Below are positions 1 to 5,511 of a DNA stretch of 6,800 nucleotides, one piece after another (positions within the stretch are counted from its first letter, which is position 1; each line of letters starts with the position of its first letter). Location of the stretch: assembly GCA_015062085.1 (NCBI GenBank), contig SUVI01000180.1, forward strand, positions 1-6,800, in the 5' to 3' direction. Source of the stretch: Planctomycetaceae bacterium (GTDB taxonomy: Bacteria; Planctomycetota; Planctomycetia; Pirellulales; Thermoguttaceae). Under the pieces are notes generated by a model, which worked only from the letters and a program-made list of their open reading frames with translations, was not told the origin of the DNA and ran no database searches. The position numbers were made by a program, and so were the translations under genes.

Positions 1-66
1 ACCGCCGAGAGCGGGATCTTGGAGCTTCTGTTTCGTGAAACAGAAAAACGCCTGATCCCCAGCTGA
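1..66 (+). CDS. possible C-terminal tail of a plus-strand gene entering from the left edge
   Basis: The frame starting at base 1 is open from the edge to a TGA at 64-66 and reads about 21 residues ending in LLFRETEKRLIPS, a charged helix-like tail that looks like normal coding sequence. Plus-strand frame 3 closes by base 38 and frame 2 by about base 54. The stretch is too short for identification. Its stop lies inside the hairpin assigned to the convergent minus-strand gene, which happens at tightly packed convergent ends but also weakens the call. An open frame of 21 codons can occur by chance. Confidence 0.25.
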   Translation, partial: TAESGILELLFRETEKRLIPS

Positions 67-89
67 CCTGGATGCTGGAGAGCAGGCGT
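44..89 (-). terminator. Rho-independent terminator of the large minus-strand gene
   Basis: Bases 48-63 pair with 74-89 around a 10-nt loop (64-73). Read on the minus strand the stem is ACGCCTG, one mismatch, then TCTCCAGC, with a single G-U wobble, giving 15 of 16 paired positions. It is followed directly by a run of T (complement of the A run at 44-48). The stem begins about 55 nt past the TAG stop of the minus-strand gene. There is no T-run on the plus-strand side, so it should work in the minus direction. A second perfect 9-bp inverted repeat (26-34 with 37-45) follows at once and overlaps the T-tract. Confidence 0.75.
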
Positions 90-129
90 CCGAAAAGAGG
101 AAATTTCCGCAGGAAACCTGGATCGTTAC

Positions 130-155
130 AAAAAACGGGGACACTACTTGACTTT
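130..155 (+). repeat. direct repeat copy A (GGGGACACT-A-CTTGACTTT)
   Basis: An A-run followed by GGGGACACT, an extra A, then CTTGACTTT. The same string without the extra A occurs in the same orientation at 4099-4125. This copy overlaps the last codons and the stop of the large minus-strand gene. Unlike copy B it has no -10 box at the right distance from its TTGACT (bases 171-176 read CGGAGA), so it is not an obvious promoter. Confidence 0.6.
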
Positions 156-3100
156 CCGCAGGGTCTTGATCGGAGATTCAAGTGAATTTTCAGCCGGTTC
201 CACGGCGAGAGCCTGGACTTTGAAATCGTATCCGGCTCCGGAGGTCAGGCCGAATATCGTCATCTTCACTGTTCCGGAAACTGCCGTTACGGGGACCGTG
301 ACCCAGTTTTGAGTTCCGGTCTCCGCGTAACTGAGCAGGTAGGAGACGGCACCATTGGCTGCCTTCCACGAAACTTCCGCGGTACCTGCCGTTTTTGTCG
401 AGACCGTCGTGATCTTCGGAGTCGAAAGCCACGTTCGCGCCGAAAGTTCACCGCTGTTTTCCGACGCCAGGAAGTACCGGTCTTTGGCCGCGAACACACG
501 TACGAGATAGTCCGATCCGCCCGTCAGACGCGAGATCGTGTACGTGTAGCACGTTCCGTCAAATGCGAGCTTTGAGGCATCCACAGACCCGGCGTTGGAC
601 CAGCGGCCTTTCTGCACGTCATAGTACTGGATCGTGTATTTCGTTGCCCGCGCTCCGGAATTTTTCCCGTACGCTGCCTCCCACGAGACTTCGATCGTTT
701 TTTCTCCTGTCGCGATGGCTGAGACGATATTCGGTACGAGGTAGGGAGCCATCGTCGTTTTGACGTTCACGCTGCTGGTGAGGGCAGAAGTCCCTGTCCC
801 GTTGGCGAATTGGGCCTTGATCTTGTACTGCGTGTTGCTCTGCGCGTTCGTGAAAGTCAGGAGTCCGTTCCGGAATTCGACGGTCAGTCCGTTGGAGAAT
901 GTACCGGTTCCGTACCCGTTTTCCAGGGCGATGGAGATGGTTTCCACCTTTTCGAGCGTGAGCGTTAGTGTTTCCGCTTCCGCCGCGAGGTTCGTGGAGG
1001 TGAAATTCGAGACGTTTACCGTGAAAGTGTCGTCTTTGACCGCCTTCCGGTCAAACGTCATTTTGGGTGCCGCAAGAACGACCGCCTGCGCTTCGGCAAT
1101 TTCTGCGTCTGCGATCCCCAGCGGAGTCACGCGGACTTCCCACGTCGTGCCGGCTTTGGCGTTGATCTTGAGCGTCGTTGCATTTTTGACCTTTTTCGTT
1201 GTCCAGCGTGAAGTCGAAACGTCACGGTACTGCACGGAATATTCGACGCAGCCTTCCACGCTTTCCCACTCGACGTAAAGCGTTTTGCCATTTTCGGTCC
1301 GGAGAGTCACGAGAAGCGGCAAGTTTACCGATTCAACGGCTCCGATGTCGATCTTCTCATCCGAAAGACGCACATTTCCCAAAAGATCCGTCATTTCCCG
1401 AAGAGGGGCGATACTCTTCTCGCCGAATGCCTGCGGCACACCGTTGCCGTGTGTCCCTTGATCTTTCAGAGGCGAGTTGCGGTGAAGTGCCGGAGACCAA
1501 TTTTGCCAGGCTGTCAGACTGTCTGCGCCGGAACCGGTCGGGAGAACTTCCGCAAAAATTTGGTCACGTACATCTGGAGTATACGCGATGCCGTATTTTC
1601 CGGGACTCGATCCGGTCATGGAGTACATGATGTCCCACTTTGGCGAGTCCGAATCTGTCTGTGTATCGAGATTCATCTGCGTCTCGAGGTCTGGACCGTT
1701 CTCCACGATGATGGAGTTTCTGATCGTCACTTTCGCTTCAGCTGCGCTGGTCGCATAGATCGCAGCACCGGACATTTGGCTGGAGGAGTTCCTGCGAGTC
1801 GTGGTGTTTCCGACGATCGTGCAGTTGACGATGGTCAGTGCATTGGTCGAATAGATGGCCCCGCCTCCAAAACTTCCTGCGGAACAGCCGGCGATGAGGG
1901 AAGATGTGAGCGTCAGGTTTCCGGAATTCATGACGGCTCCGCCCGCTCCTTCAGTTTCGCAGGAGAGGATGGAGGCTCGGTCGAGTTTTAGATTTGCTCC
2001 GTTCTTCACATAAATGGCCGCGCCATTTTCGCCGTTTTCAAGAATGGCTCCAGAGAGTGTCATCCCGGCGAGGATGACCGCATCCGCATCCGTCCCTCCG
2101 GTCACGTTGAAGAATCGGGAACCCGCTTCTGCGGTGAAGGAGATCCCGTCGGCCAAAATGTCGAAGTTTCCGGAAATGAGGAGTTCTTCCGTCAGATGGA
2201 TGGCGGAAATTCCGGACGCGAAACGGATCTCTTTCACCGTACTGTCATCATTCGCGGCCTGAACAGCTTCACGCAGAGAGATCTTGCCGTCCTGCACCAT
2301 GGAATCCGCTGCCGTATCGACCGTGATGGAAGTACCGGAGGTGCGCAGTTGGTACTGTGCCGTAATGGTCCGATCTTCCTGTGCGTTTTCCCACGTTTGA
2401 TCCCAGCCAGTGAAGTAGTAGAGATCGCGTTCCGGGGGCGTCGGAGCTTCGATCAGGCTGCCGTCTATGTCGTAAATGCCGTCTTTGGTCAAGACTTCTT
2501 TCAAATGTGTGCCGTCAGGATCCACGAATTGGATCGAGATCGGCGACTCGTACGCTCCGATGTCGAGAGAGCCTCCAAGTGTGCGCGGAGTGCCGGAAAT
2601 GTCCGTCCCGTTCTCCGACGCGAGAGCCTCCACTGCCGCGAGGAAGAGGGAGTTTGCGCCCATTGTCTGCATTTGCGAGTAGACGTCGTTTTCCGGGTCG
2701 GAGTCCCCGTCTTTCAGGGGGAGTGCCTCGTTTTCCGTTTCCGTGCATGCAGGATCGTCTGGTGCACCGTTCCACGTTTTCCAATCCTGGTCGGCAGGGA
2801 ATTCGTTAAAAATCTCTGCCTGAATGAGAGAGTTGACCGTTTTCGTAATGCCGGACCCACTGCCTGCCACTTGGACCAATTCGCTGATCCCGCTGGAGAG
2901 GATGGAATTCCATACGCAGCAGGATTCCGAGTCGTTGAACAGATCCGAGTTTTGATTTCCGGCGAACGTGGAATTCACGATGAACGCGCAGGGAGAATTC
3001 AGATCCGTGGCGTATGCGCCGAACATGGAGGTCGAATTGTTGGTCAGGACGGAGTTTAGGATCAACGTTTCTGCTTCGAAGACATCGATGACCGCGCCGC

Positions 3101-3782
3101 CGATCATCGAGGAATTTCCAGAGATTCGCGAGCTGCTCACGAGCAGGTGACTGGCATCGTTTCCGATCGCCCCGCCTCCATGGGCCGCGGAACTGTCGAA
3201 GATCCCGCACTCCTGAACGCTCAGCCACCCGCCGTCGGTCAGGAGGACTGCGCCGCCGTAAATATCCGTGTCGACATCAGAACTCATGGCGTTCCCGTTC
3301 TGGAGCGTCAAACCGCAGAACACGACGGCGTCGGTTTCCGTTCCGCCGGTGACGCGGAAAATGCGGCTCGCCTGGTTTCCGTCGATGGCGAGGCCGGCAT
3401 CAGCGACCAGATCGAAGTTTCCGGAAATGTGCAGTTCTCCTTCCGTCAGGACGATTTTTTCGATACCGTCGGCAAAACGGATCTCGCGGATCTCGCTGTG
3501 TGCGTTGGCATACTCGACCGCCTCGCGCAGCGTCACGAATTCGTCGTTTGCCGTATTGCCAGCCGGTCCGTCTGCGGAACTGTTGACGATCAGGGCGGAA
3601 TCTGCGCAGAGTGCCTCAATATTGGCGGGAGTCACGCTCAAAAGTTCTCGTGATTCCAGAGATTCAAGACGCAGCGTTTTGCGGAATTTGTGAGTGTCCG
3701 TTTTTGAATTTCGGGAACGTTTCGGTGCAGAGTTTATCCGCAGGGAGGTATTTTGTTTCCAGATTTTCATTAGTTTCATCAT
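144..3782 (-). CDS. large exported modular protein: LEPR-XLL-like motif, duplicated CSLREA/beta-helix modules, FN3 domains
   Basis: About 1,212 residues; probably a secreted or cell-surface protein, exact role unknown. The frame also allows a GTG at 3857, but the ATG at 3782 is preferred because AAAGGG lies 6 nt upstream and the GTG has no ribosome binding site. Numbering from this ATG: a basic N-terminus with LESRELL at 42-48, a variant of the planctomycete LEPR-XLL export/sorting motif; a first CSLREA-like segment (64-93, containing TLREAVEYAN); beta-helix rungs with Gly-Gly and NSTFAGN patterns, closed by DIGAYES (407-413); an InlB/Listeria-Bacteroides-type repeat (416-480, FTGWD...TITAQY); a second CSLREA-like segment (486-512, SLREAVQAAN); a second beta-helix closed by DIGAVES (812-818); then four Ig/FN3-like domains (about 821-889, 905-1011, 1012-1118, 1120-1212), the second being divergent. 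There is no transmembrane tail, PEP-CTERM or LPXTG signal. Such modules suggest adhesion or polysaccharide binding, which is inference. It stands alone with its own terminator. Confidence 0.85.
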   Translation of the reverse strand: MMKLMKIWKQNTSLRINSAPKRSRNSKTDTHKFRKTLRLESLESRELLSVTPANIEALCADSALIVNSSADGPAGNTANDEFVTLREAVEYANAHSEIREIRFADGIEKIVLTEGELHISGNFDLVADAGLAIDGNQASRIFRVTGGTETDAVVFCGLTLQNGNAMSSDVDTDIYGGAVLLTDGGWLSVQECGIFDSSAAHGGGAIGNDASHLLVSSSRISGNSSMIGGAVIDVFEAETLILNSVLTNNSTSMFGAYATDLNSPCAFIVNSTFAGNQNSDLFNDSESCCVWNSILSSGISELVQVAGSGSGITKTVNSLIQAEIFNEFPADQDWKTWNGAPDDPACTETENEALPLKDGDSDPENDVYSQMQTMGANSLFLAAVEALASENGTDISGTPRTLGGSLDIGAYESPISIQFVDPDGTHLKEVLTKDGIYDIDGSLIEAPTPPERDLYYFTGWDQTWENAQEDRTITAQYQLRTSGTSITVDTAADSMVQDGKISLREAVQAANDDSTVKEIRFASGISAIHLTEELLISGNFDILADGISFTAEAGSRFFNVTGGTDADAVILAGMTLSGAILENGENGAAIYVKNGANLKLDRASILSCETEGAGGAVMNSGNLTLTSSLIAGCSAGSFGGGAIYSTNALTIVNCTIVGNTTTRRNSSSQMSGAAIYATSAAEAKVTIRNSIIVENGPDLETQMNLDTQTDSDSPKWDIMYSMTGSSPGKYGIAYTPDVRDQIFAEVLPTGSGADSLTAWQNWSPALHRNSPLKDQGTHGNGVPQAFGEKSIAPLREMTDLLGNVRLSDEKIDIGAVESVNLPLLVTLRTENGKTLYVEWESVEGCVEYSVQYRDVSTSRWTTKKVKNATTLKINAKAGTTWEVRVTPLGIADAEIAEAQAVVLAAPKMTFDRKAVKDDTFTVNVSNFTSTNLAAEAETLTLTLEKVETISIALENGYGTGTFSNGLTVEFRNGLLTFTNAQSNTQYKIKAQFANGTGTSALTSSVNVKTTMAPYLVPNIVSAIATGEKTIEVSWEAAYGKNSGARATKYTIQYYDVQKGRWSNAGSVDASKLAFDGTCYTYTISRLTGGSDYLVRVFAAKDRYFLASENSGELSARTWLSTPKITTVSTKTAGTAEVSWKAANGAVSYLLSYAETGTQNWVTVPVTAVSGTVKMTIFGLTSGAGYDFKVQALAVEPAENSLESPIKTLRKVK
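1329..2330 (-). repeat. internal module 2 (CSLREA segment + beta-helix + DIGAVES) of the large exported protein
   Basis: Protein-level duplicate of the module encoded at 2544-3605. Matching landmarks in order are SLREAV, KEIRFASGI, ISGNFDILAD, FNVTGGTDADAVILAGMTL and DIGAVES, against TLREAV, REIRFADGI, ISGNFDLVAD, FRVTGGTETDAVVFCGLTL and DIGAYES. The DNA still shows identity in places, for example the 18-nt string TCGAAGTTTCCGGAAATG at 2161-2178 and at 3412-3429. Module 2 is slightly shorter, about 334 residues. Confidence 0.8.
2544..3605 (-). repeat. internal module 1 (CSLREA segment + beta-helix + DIGAYES) of the large exported protein
   Basis: First copy of the duplicated module, about 354 residues, lying directly after the LEPR-XLL-like N-terminus. 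The CSLREA-type segment and the terminal DIGAYE signature are known from secreted beta-helix proteins of the choice-of-anchor class. Between the two modules (2343-2537) lies an unrelated domain of about 65 residues resembling the InlB B-repeat/Listeria-Bacteroides repeat, so the copies are not strictly tandem. Confidence 0.8.
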
Positions 3783-3788
3783 GAAAGG

Positions 3789-3794
3789 CCCTTT
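3789..3794 (-). promoter_or_regulatory. ribosome binding site deciding the start of the large exported protein
   Basis: On the minus strand AAAGGG is followed after 6 nt by ATGATG. This supports initiation at 3782 (or 3779) rather than at the GTG at 3857, whose upstream sequence lacks a Shine-Dalgarno match. Starting here removes 25 residues that look unlike a leader peptide. Confidence 0.65.
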
Positions 3795-4098
3795 GTTTTT
3801 CGTATCTGTGCCTCTTTTTCCGAACATGTACGGTTCAGGGACATTTTGGACACACACATTTTAATGAGACGCTCGCCATGCACATACTCTACGCAAAAAA
3901 TCGGTTTTCGGTTCATGAAAAAAGAGAGAAACAGCTAAATTGCGGGTCGTATGAGCGGGGGATAGCCAAAGAATCCGCAAAAGAAAAAAAATCCGCACAT
4001 TCGGGGCCGTTCTGTAAATTTTTGCCGAATCGTCAGACCGTCACGAAACCGTCAGGACTTTGGGGGTAAGCTGGGCATGCGGATCGAAAAACTCTCAG

Positions 4099-4125
4099 AA
4101 AAATTGGGGGACACTCTTGACTTTT
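4099..4125 (+). repeat. direct repeat copy B (GGGGACACT-CTTGACTTT)
   Basis: An A-run, then TTGGGGGACACT and CTTGACTTT, matching copy A at 130-155 in the same orientation apart from one inserted A and small changes around the G-run. The TTGACT within this copy is the -35 box of the promoter below. The two copies bracket the entire large-gene locus, about 3.97 kb apart. Confidence 0.6.
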
Positions 4126-4145
4126 TCTGTGTTTCGTGGTATCCT
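4117..4145 (+). promoter_or_regulatory. sigma70-type promoter of the Gfo/Idh oxidoreductase gene
   Basis: TTGACT at 4117-4122 and TATCCT at 4140-4145 are separated by exactly 17 nt. This is a 5/6 match to TTGACA and a good -10 box (TATCCT against TATAAT, 4/6). Transcription would start near 4152, giving a leader of about 100 nt before the ATG at 4255. Assignment is by consensus only; planctomycete housekeeping promoters are assumed to follow the usual pattern. Confidence 0.6.
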
Positions 4146-4242
4146 GAAGGTAAAGTTCATGGAGAGGAGTGCGTTTTTGCATTTTCGTGCAGGACTGCGG
4201 ACTGCTCTTCCATCCATCCTTTATCCAACCCGCCTTTTCAGA

Positions 4243-4248
4243 AAGGAA
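4243..4248 (+). promoter_or_regulatory. ribosome binding site of the oxidoreductase gene
   Basis: AAGGAA lies 7 nt (counted from its GGA) before the ATG at 4255. It selects this ATG over an overlapping ATG at 4248 in another frame, which is too close to the site and opens no conserved protein. Confidence 0.7.
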
Positions 4249-4254
4249 TGACGA

Positions 4255-5406
4255 ATGAAAGAACTGCGAATCGGCCAGATCGGCACCGGATTCATGGGCC
4301 GGACTCACTCGAATGCGTATCTTCAGGTTCCCCACTTCTTCAAGACCGGCTTTCAGCCCGTCCTCAAATGCGTCTGCTCGCTGGACAAAACGCTGAAGGA
4401 CTACGCGGACACTTGGGGCTATGAGTCGATGGAAACGGACTGGCGCAAGGTCGTAGAACGTGACGATATCGACCTGATCGACATTGTGGTCCCGAACAAT
4501 CTGCATCATGACATCGTCATCGCGGCAGCGGAAGCCGGGAAAATGGTCGTCTGTGAGAAACCGCTCGCCATGAACATGAAAGAGGCGGAAGAAATGGTCG
4601 AAGCCGTCGAAAAGGCGGGTGTCGCGAACATGGTCTCGTTCAACTATCGCCGTGTTCCGGCAGTCTCTCTCGCGAAACAGCTTATCGACGAAAACCGCAT
4701 CGGCCGGCCGTTCCATTACAATGCGGTCTACAATCAGGATTACACGATCTCTACGAACGTCCCGATGGGCGGTGCGGCACTCTGGCGTCTCGATTCTAAA
4801 GTCGCGGGTTCCGGCGTGACGGGAGACCTTCTGGCTCACTCGATCGACCTTGCGGAATGGCTCAACGGTCCGATCGCCCGCGTGACGGCGAAAACCGAGA
4901 TCTTCGTGAAGGAACGAATGCATGCGGAGACCGGCAAAATGGAGCCCGTCACCATCGACGATGCCTGTGCATTCATCGCGGTCTTCGAAAACGGCTCGTT
5001 CGGAACGTTCCACAGTACGCGCTATGCCCGCGGACGCAAAAACCACAATACATTTGAGCTGAACGGCGAAAACGGTGCCGTCTACTTCGATCTGGAGTGT
5101 CCGCACAGTCTCCAGTTCTTCCGTTACCGCGACCCGGAAACAGGAGAAAAGACCCCGGATCACGTCGTTGGCTGGCAGAGCATCCACGTTACGAACTCCG
5201 AGCATCCGTACATGGGGAACTACTGGGTCCCCGGCACGACGATCGGCTACGAGCACACGTTCATCAACAGTTTCGCCGATTTCCTCACTGCCGTGAATGA
5301 AGGACGCGACTACAAACCGGATATGCGCCAGGCGATGCGTACGCAGTACGTCTGCGACATGGTCCTCGAAAGCGCACGTACGGGACAGTGGATCGATCTT
5401 CTGTAG
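4255..5406 (+). CDS. Gfo/Idh/MocA family NAD(P)-dependent oxidoreductase
   Basis: A complete 383-residue protein, normal length for the family. It probably oxidises or reduces a hydroxyl/keto group of a sugar or sugar derivative in the cytoplasm with NAD(P); the substrate cannot be read from sequence. The N-terminal Rossmann fold has IGTGFMG (G10, G12, G15). The EKP motif at 101-103 supplies the conserved lysine K102. The C-terminal alpha/beta domain has [17 protein letters not shown] with D191 and H195, the positions equivalent to the catalytic Asp and His of inositol dehydrogenase-type members. [14 protein letters not shown] and the tail [20 protein letters not shown] place it in a subgroup common in Bacteroidetes and planctomycetes near glycan genes. 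There is no signal peptide. It has its own promoter and is monocistronic, convergent with the GH89-like gene. The family is certain; the specific reaction is unknown. Confidence 0.93.
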   Translation: MKELRIGQIGTGFMGRTHSNAYLQVPHFFKTGFQPVLKCVCSLDKTLKDYADTWGYESMETDWRKVVERDDIDLIDIVVPNNLHHDIVIAAAEAGKMVVCEKPLAMNMKEAEEMVEAVEKAGVANMVSFNYRRVPAVSLAKQLIDENRIGRPFHYNAVYNQDYTISTNVPMGGAALWRLDSKVAGSGVTGDLLAHSIDLAEWLNGPIARVTAKTEIFVKERMHAETGKMEPVTIDDACAFIAVFENGSFGTFHSTRYARGRKNHNTFELNGENGAVYFDLECPHSLQFFRYRDPETGEKTPDHVVGWQSIHVTNSEHPYMGNYWVPGTTIGYEHTFINSFADFLTAVNEGRDYKPDMRQAMRTQYVCDMVLESARTGQWIDLL

Positions 5407-5421
5407 ATCGATCTTCTTTAA
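5392..5421 (+). repeat. 15-nt tandem duplication spanning the oxidoreductase stop codon
   Basis: ATCGATCTTCTGTAG (5392-5406) is followed immediately by ATCGATCTTCTTTAA (5407-5421), 13 of 15 identical. The second copy is in frame and would read IDLL and a second stop, TAA. It creates a back-up stop: readthrough of the TAG adds only four residues. Confidence 0.75.
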
Positions 5422-5456
5422 ACTGTCTTAATGGGCAGAATTGACAGAATGAAAAA

Positions 5457-5491
5457 GAGACCGTTCTTCTGATCTTTTGAGGAACGGTCTC
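5457..5491. terminator. bidirectional terminator between convergent genes
   Basis: GAGACCGTTCTTC (5457-5469) pairs with GAGGAACGGTCTC (5479-5491), 13 bp with one G/T wobble and a 9-nt loop. On the minus strand the stem is followed directly by five T (complement of 5452-5456), a classic intrinsic terminator for the GH89-like gene. On the plus strand it is followed by CGATTTT, a weaker tract, so it probably also ends the oxidoreductase transcript. It lies about 50 nt after the oxidoreductase stop and 20 nt after the other gene's stop. Confidence 0.85.
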
Positions 5492-5511
5492 CGATTTTAA
5501 ATGAGATCTCT

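Larger units (their letters stand above)
3795..4254. other. divergent intergenic region between the exported-protein gene and the oxidoreductase gene
   Basis: About 460 nt with no convincing gene. The plus-strand frame 3878-4069 encodes a Lys/Ser-rich 63-residue peptide from A-rich DNA with no ribosome binding site, and 4060-4251 is similarly unsupported. For the minus gene only a TAAAAT (3863 to 3858, minus strand) could serve as a -10 box; no good -35 lies 16-18 nt further upstream. CGTCA occurs three times at 4031, 4039 and 4050, the last two within ACCGTCA copies spaced 11 nt apart. The right part holds repeat copy B, the oxidoreductase promoter and its leader of roughly 100 nt. Confidence 0.6.

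Noticed and set aside
72..183. 37-residue basic peptide from an ATG at 72 (plus strand)
   Set aside because: It starts inside the terminator hairpin and runs antisense into the end of the large gene, with no ribosome binding site.
2196..3059. 287-codon plus-strand open frame, with others at 760-1278, 1449-1991 and 3147-3653
   Set aside because: All are antisense to the large exported-protein gene, have no ribosome binding sites or domains, and have shadow-type composition.
3783..3857. Upstream GTG start at 3857 for the large exported protein
   Set aside because: It has no Shine-Dalgarno sequence; the ATG at 3782 has AAAGGG at 6 nt, and the extra 25 residues do not resemble a leader.
3999..4030. 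ATTCGG/CCGAAT inverted repeat as a possible riboswitch or terminator
   Set aside because: It has only 6 bp with a loop of about 20 nt, no T-tract after the stem on the plus strand, and no resemblance to a known riboswitch.
3878..4069. 63-residue plus-strand peptide in the intergenic region
   Set aside because: It has no ribosome binding site, is Lys-rich because of A-runs, and ends before the real promoter; no family resemblance was recognised.
4033..5256. 407-codon open frame on the minus strand
   Set aside because: It lies antisense to the well-supported Gfo/Idh gene, shows no recognisable domain and is rich in Arg/Val/His/Asp, as expected from a codon-bias shadow.
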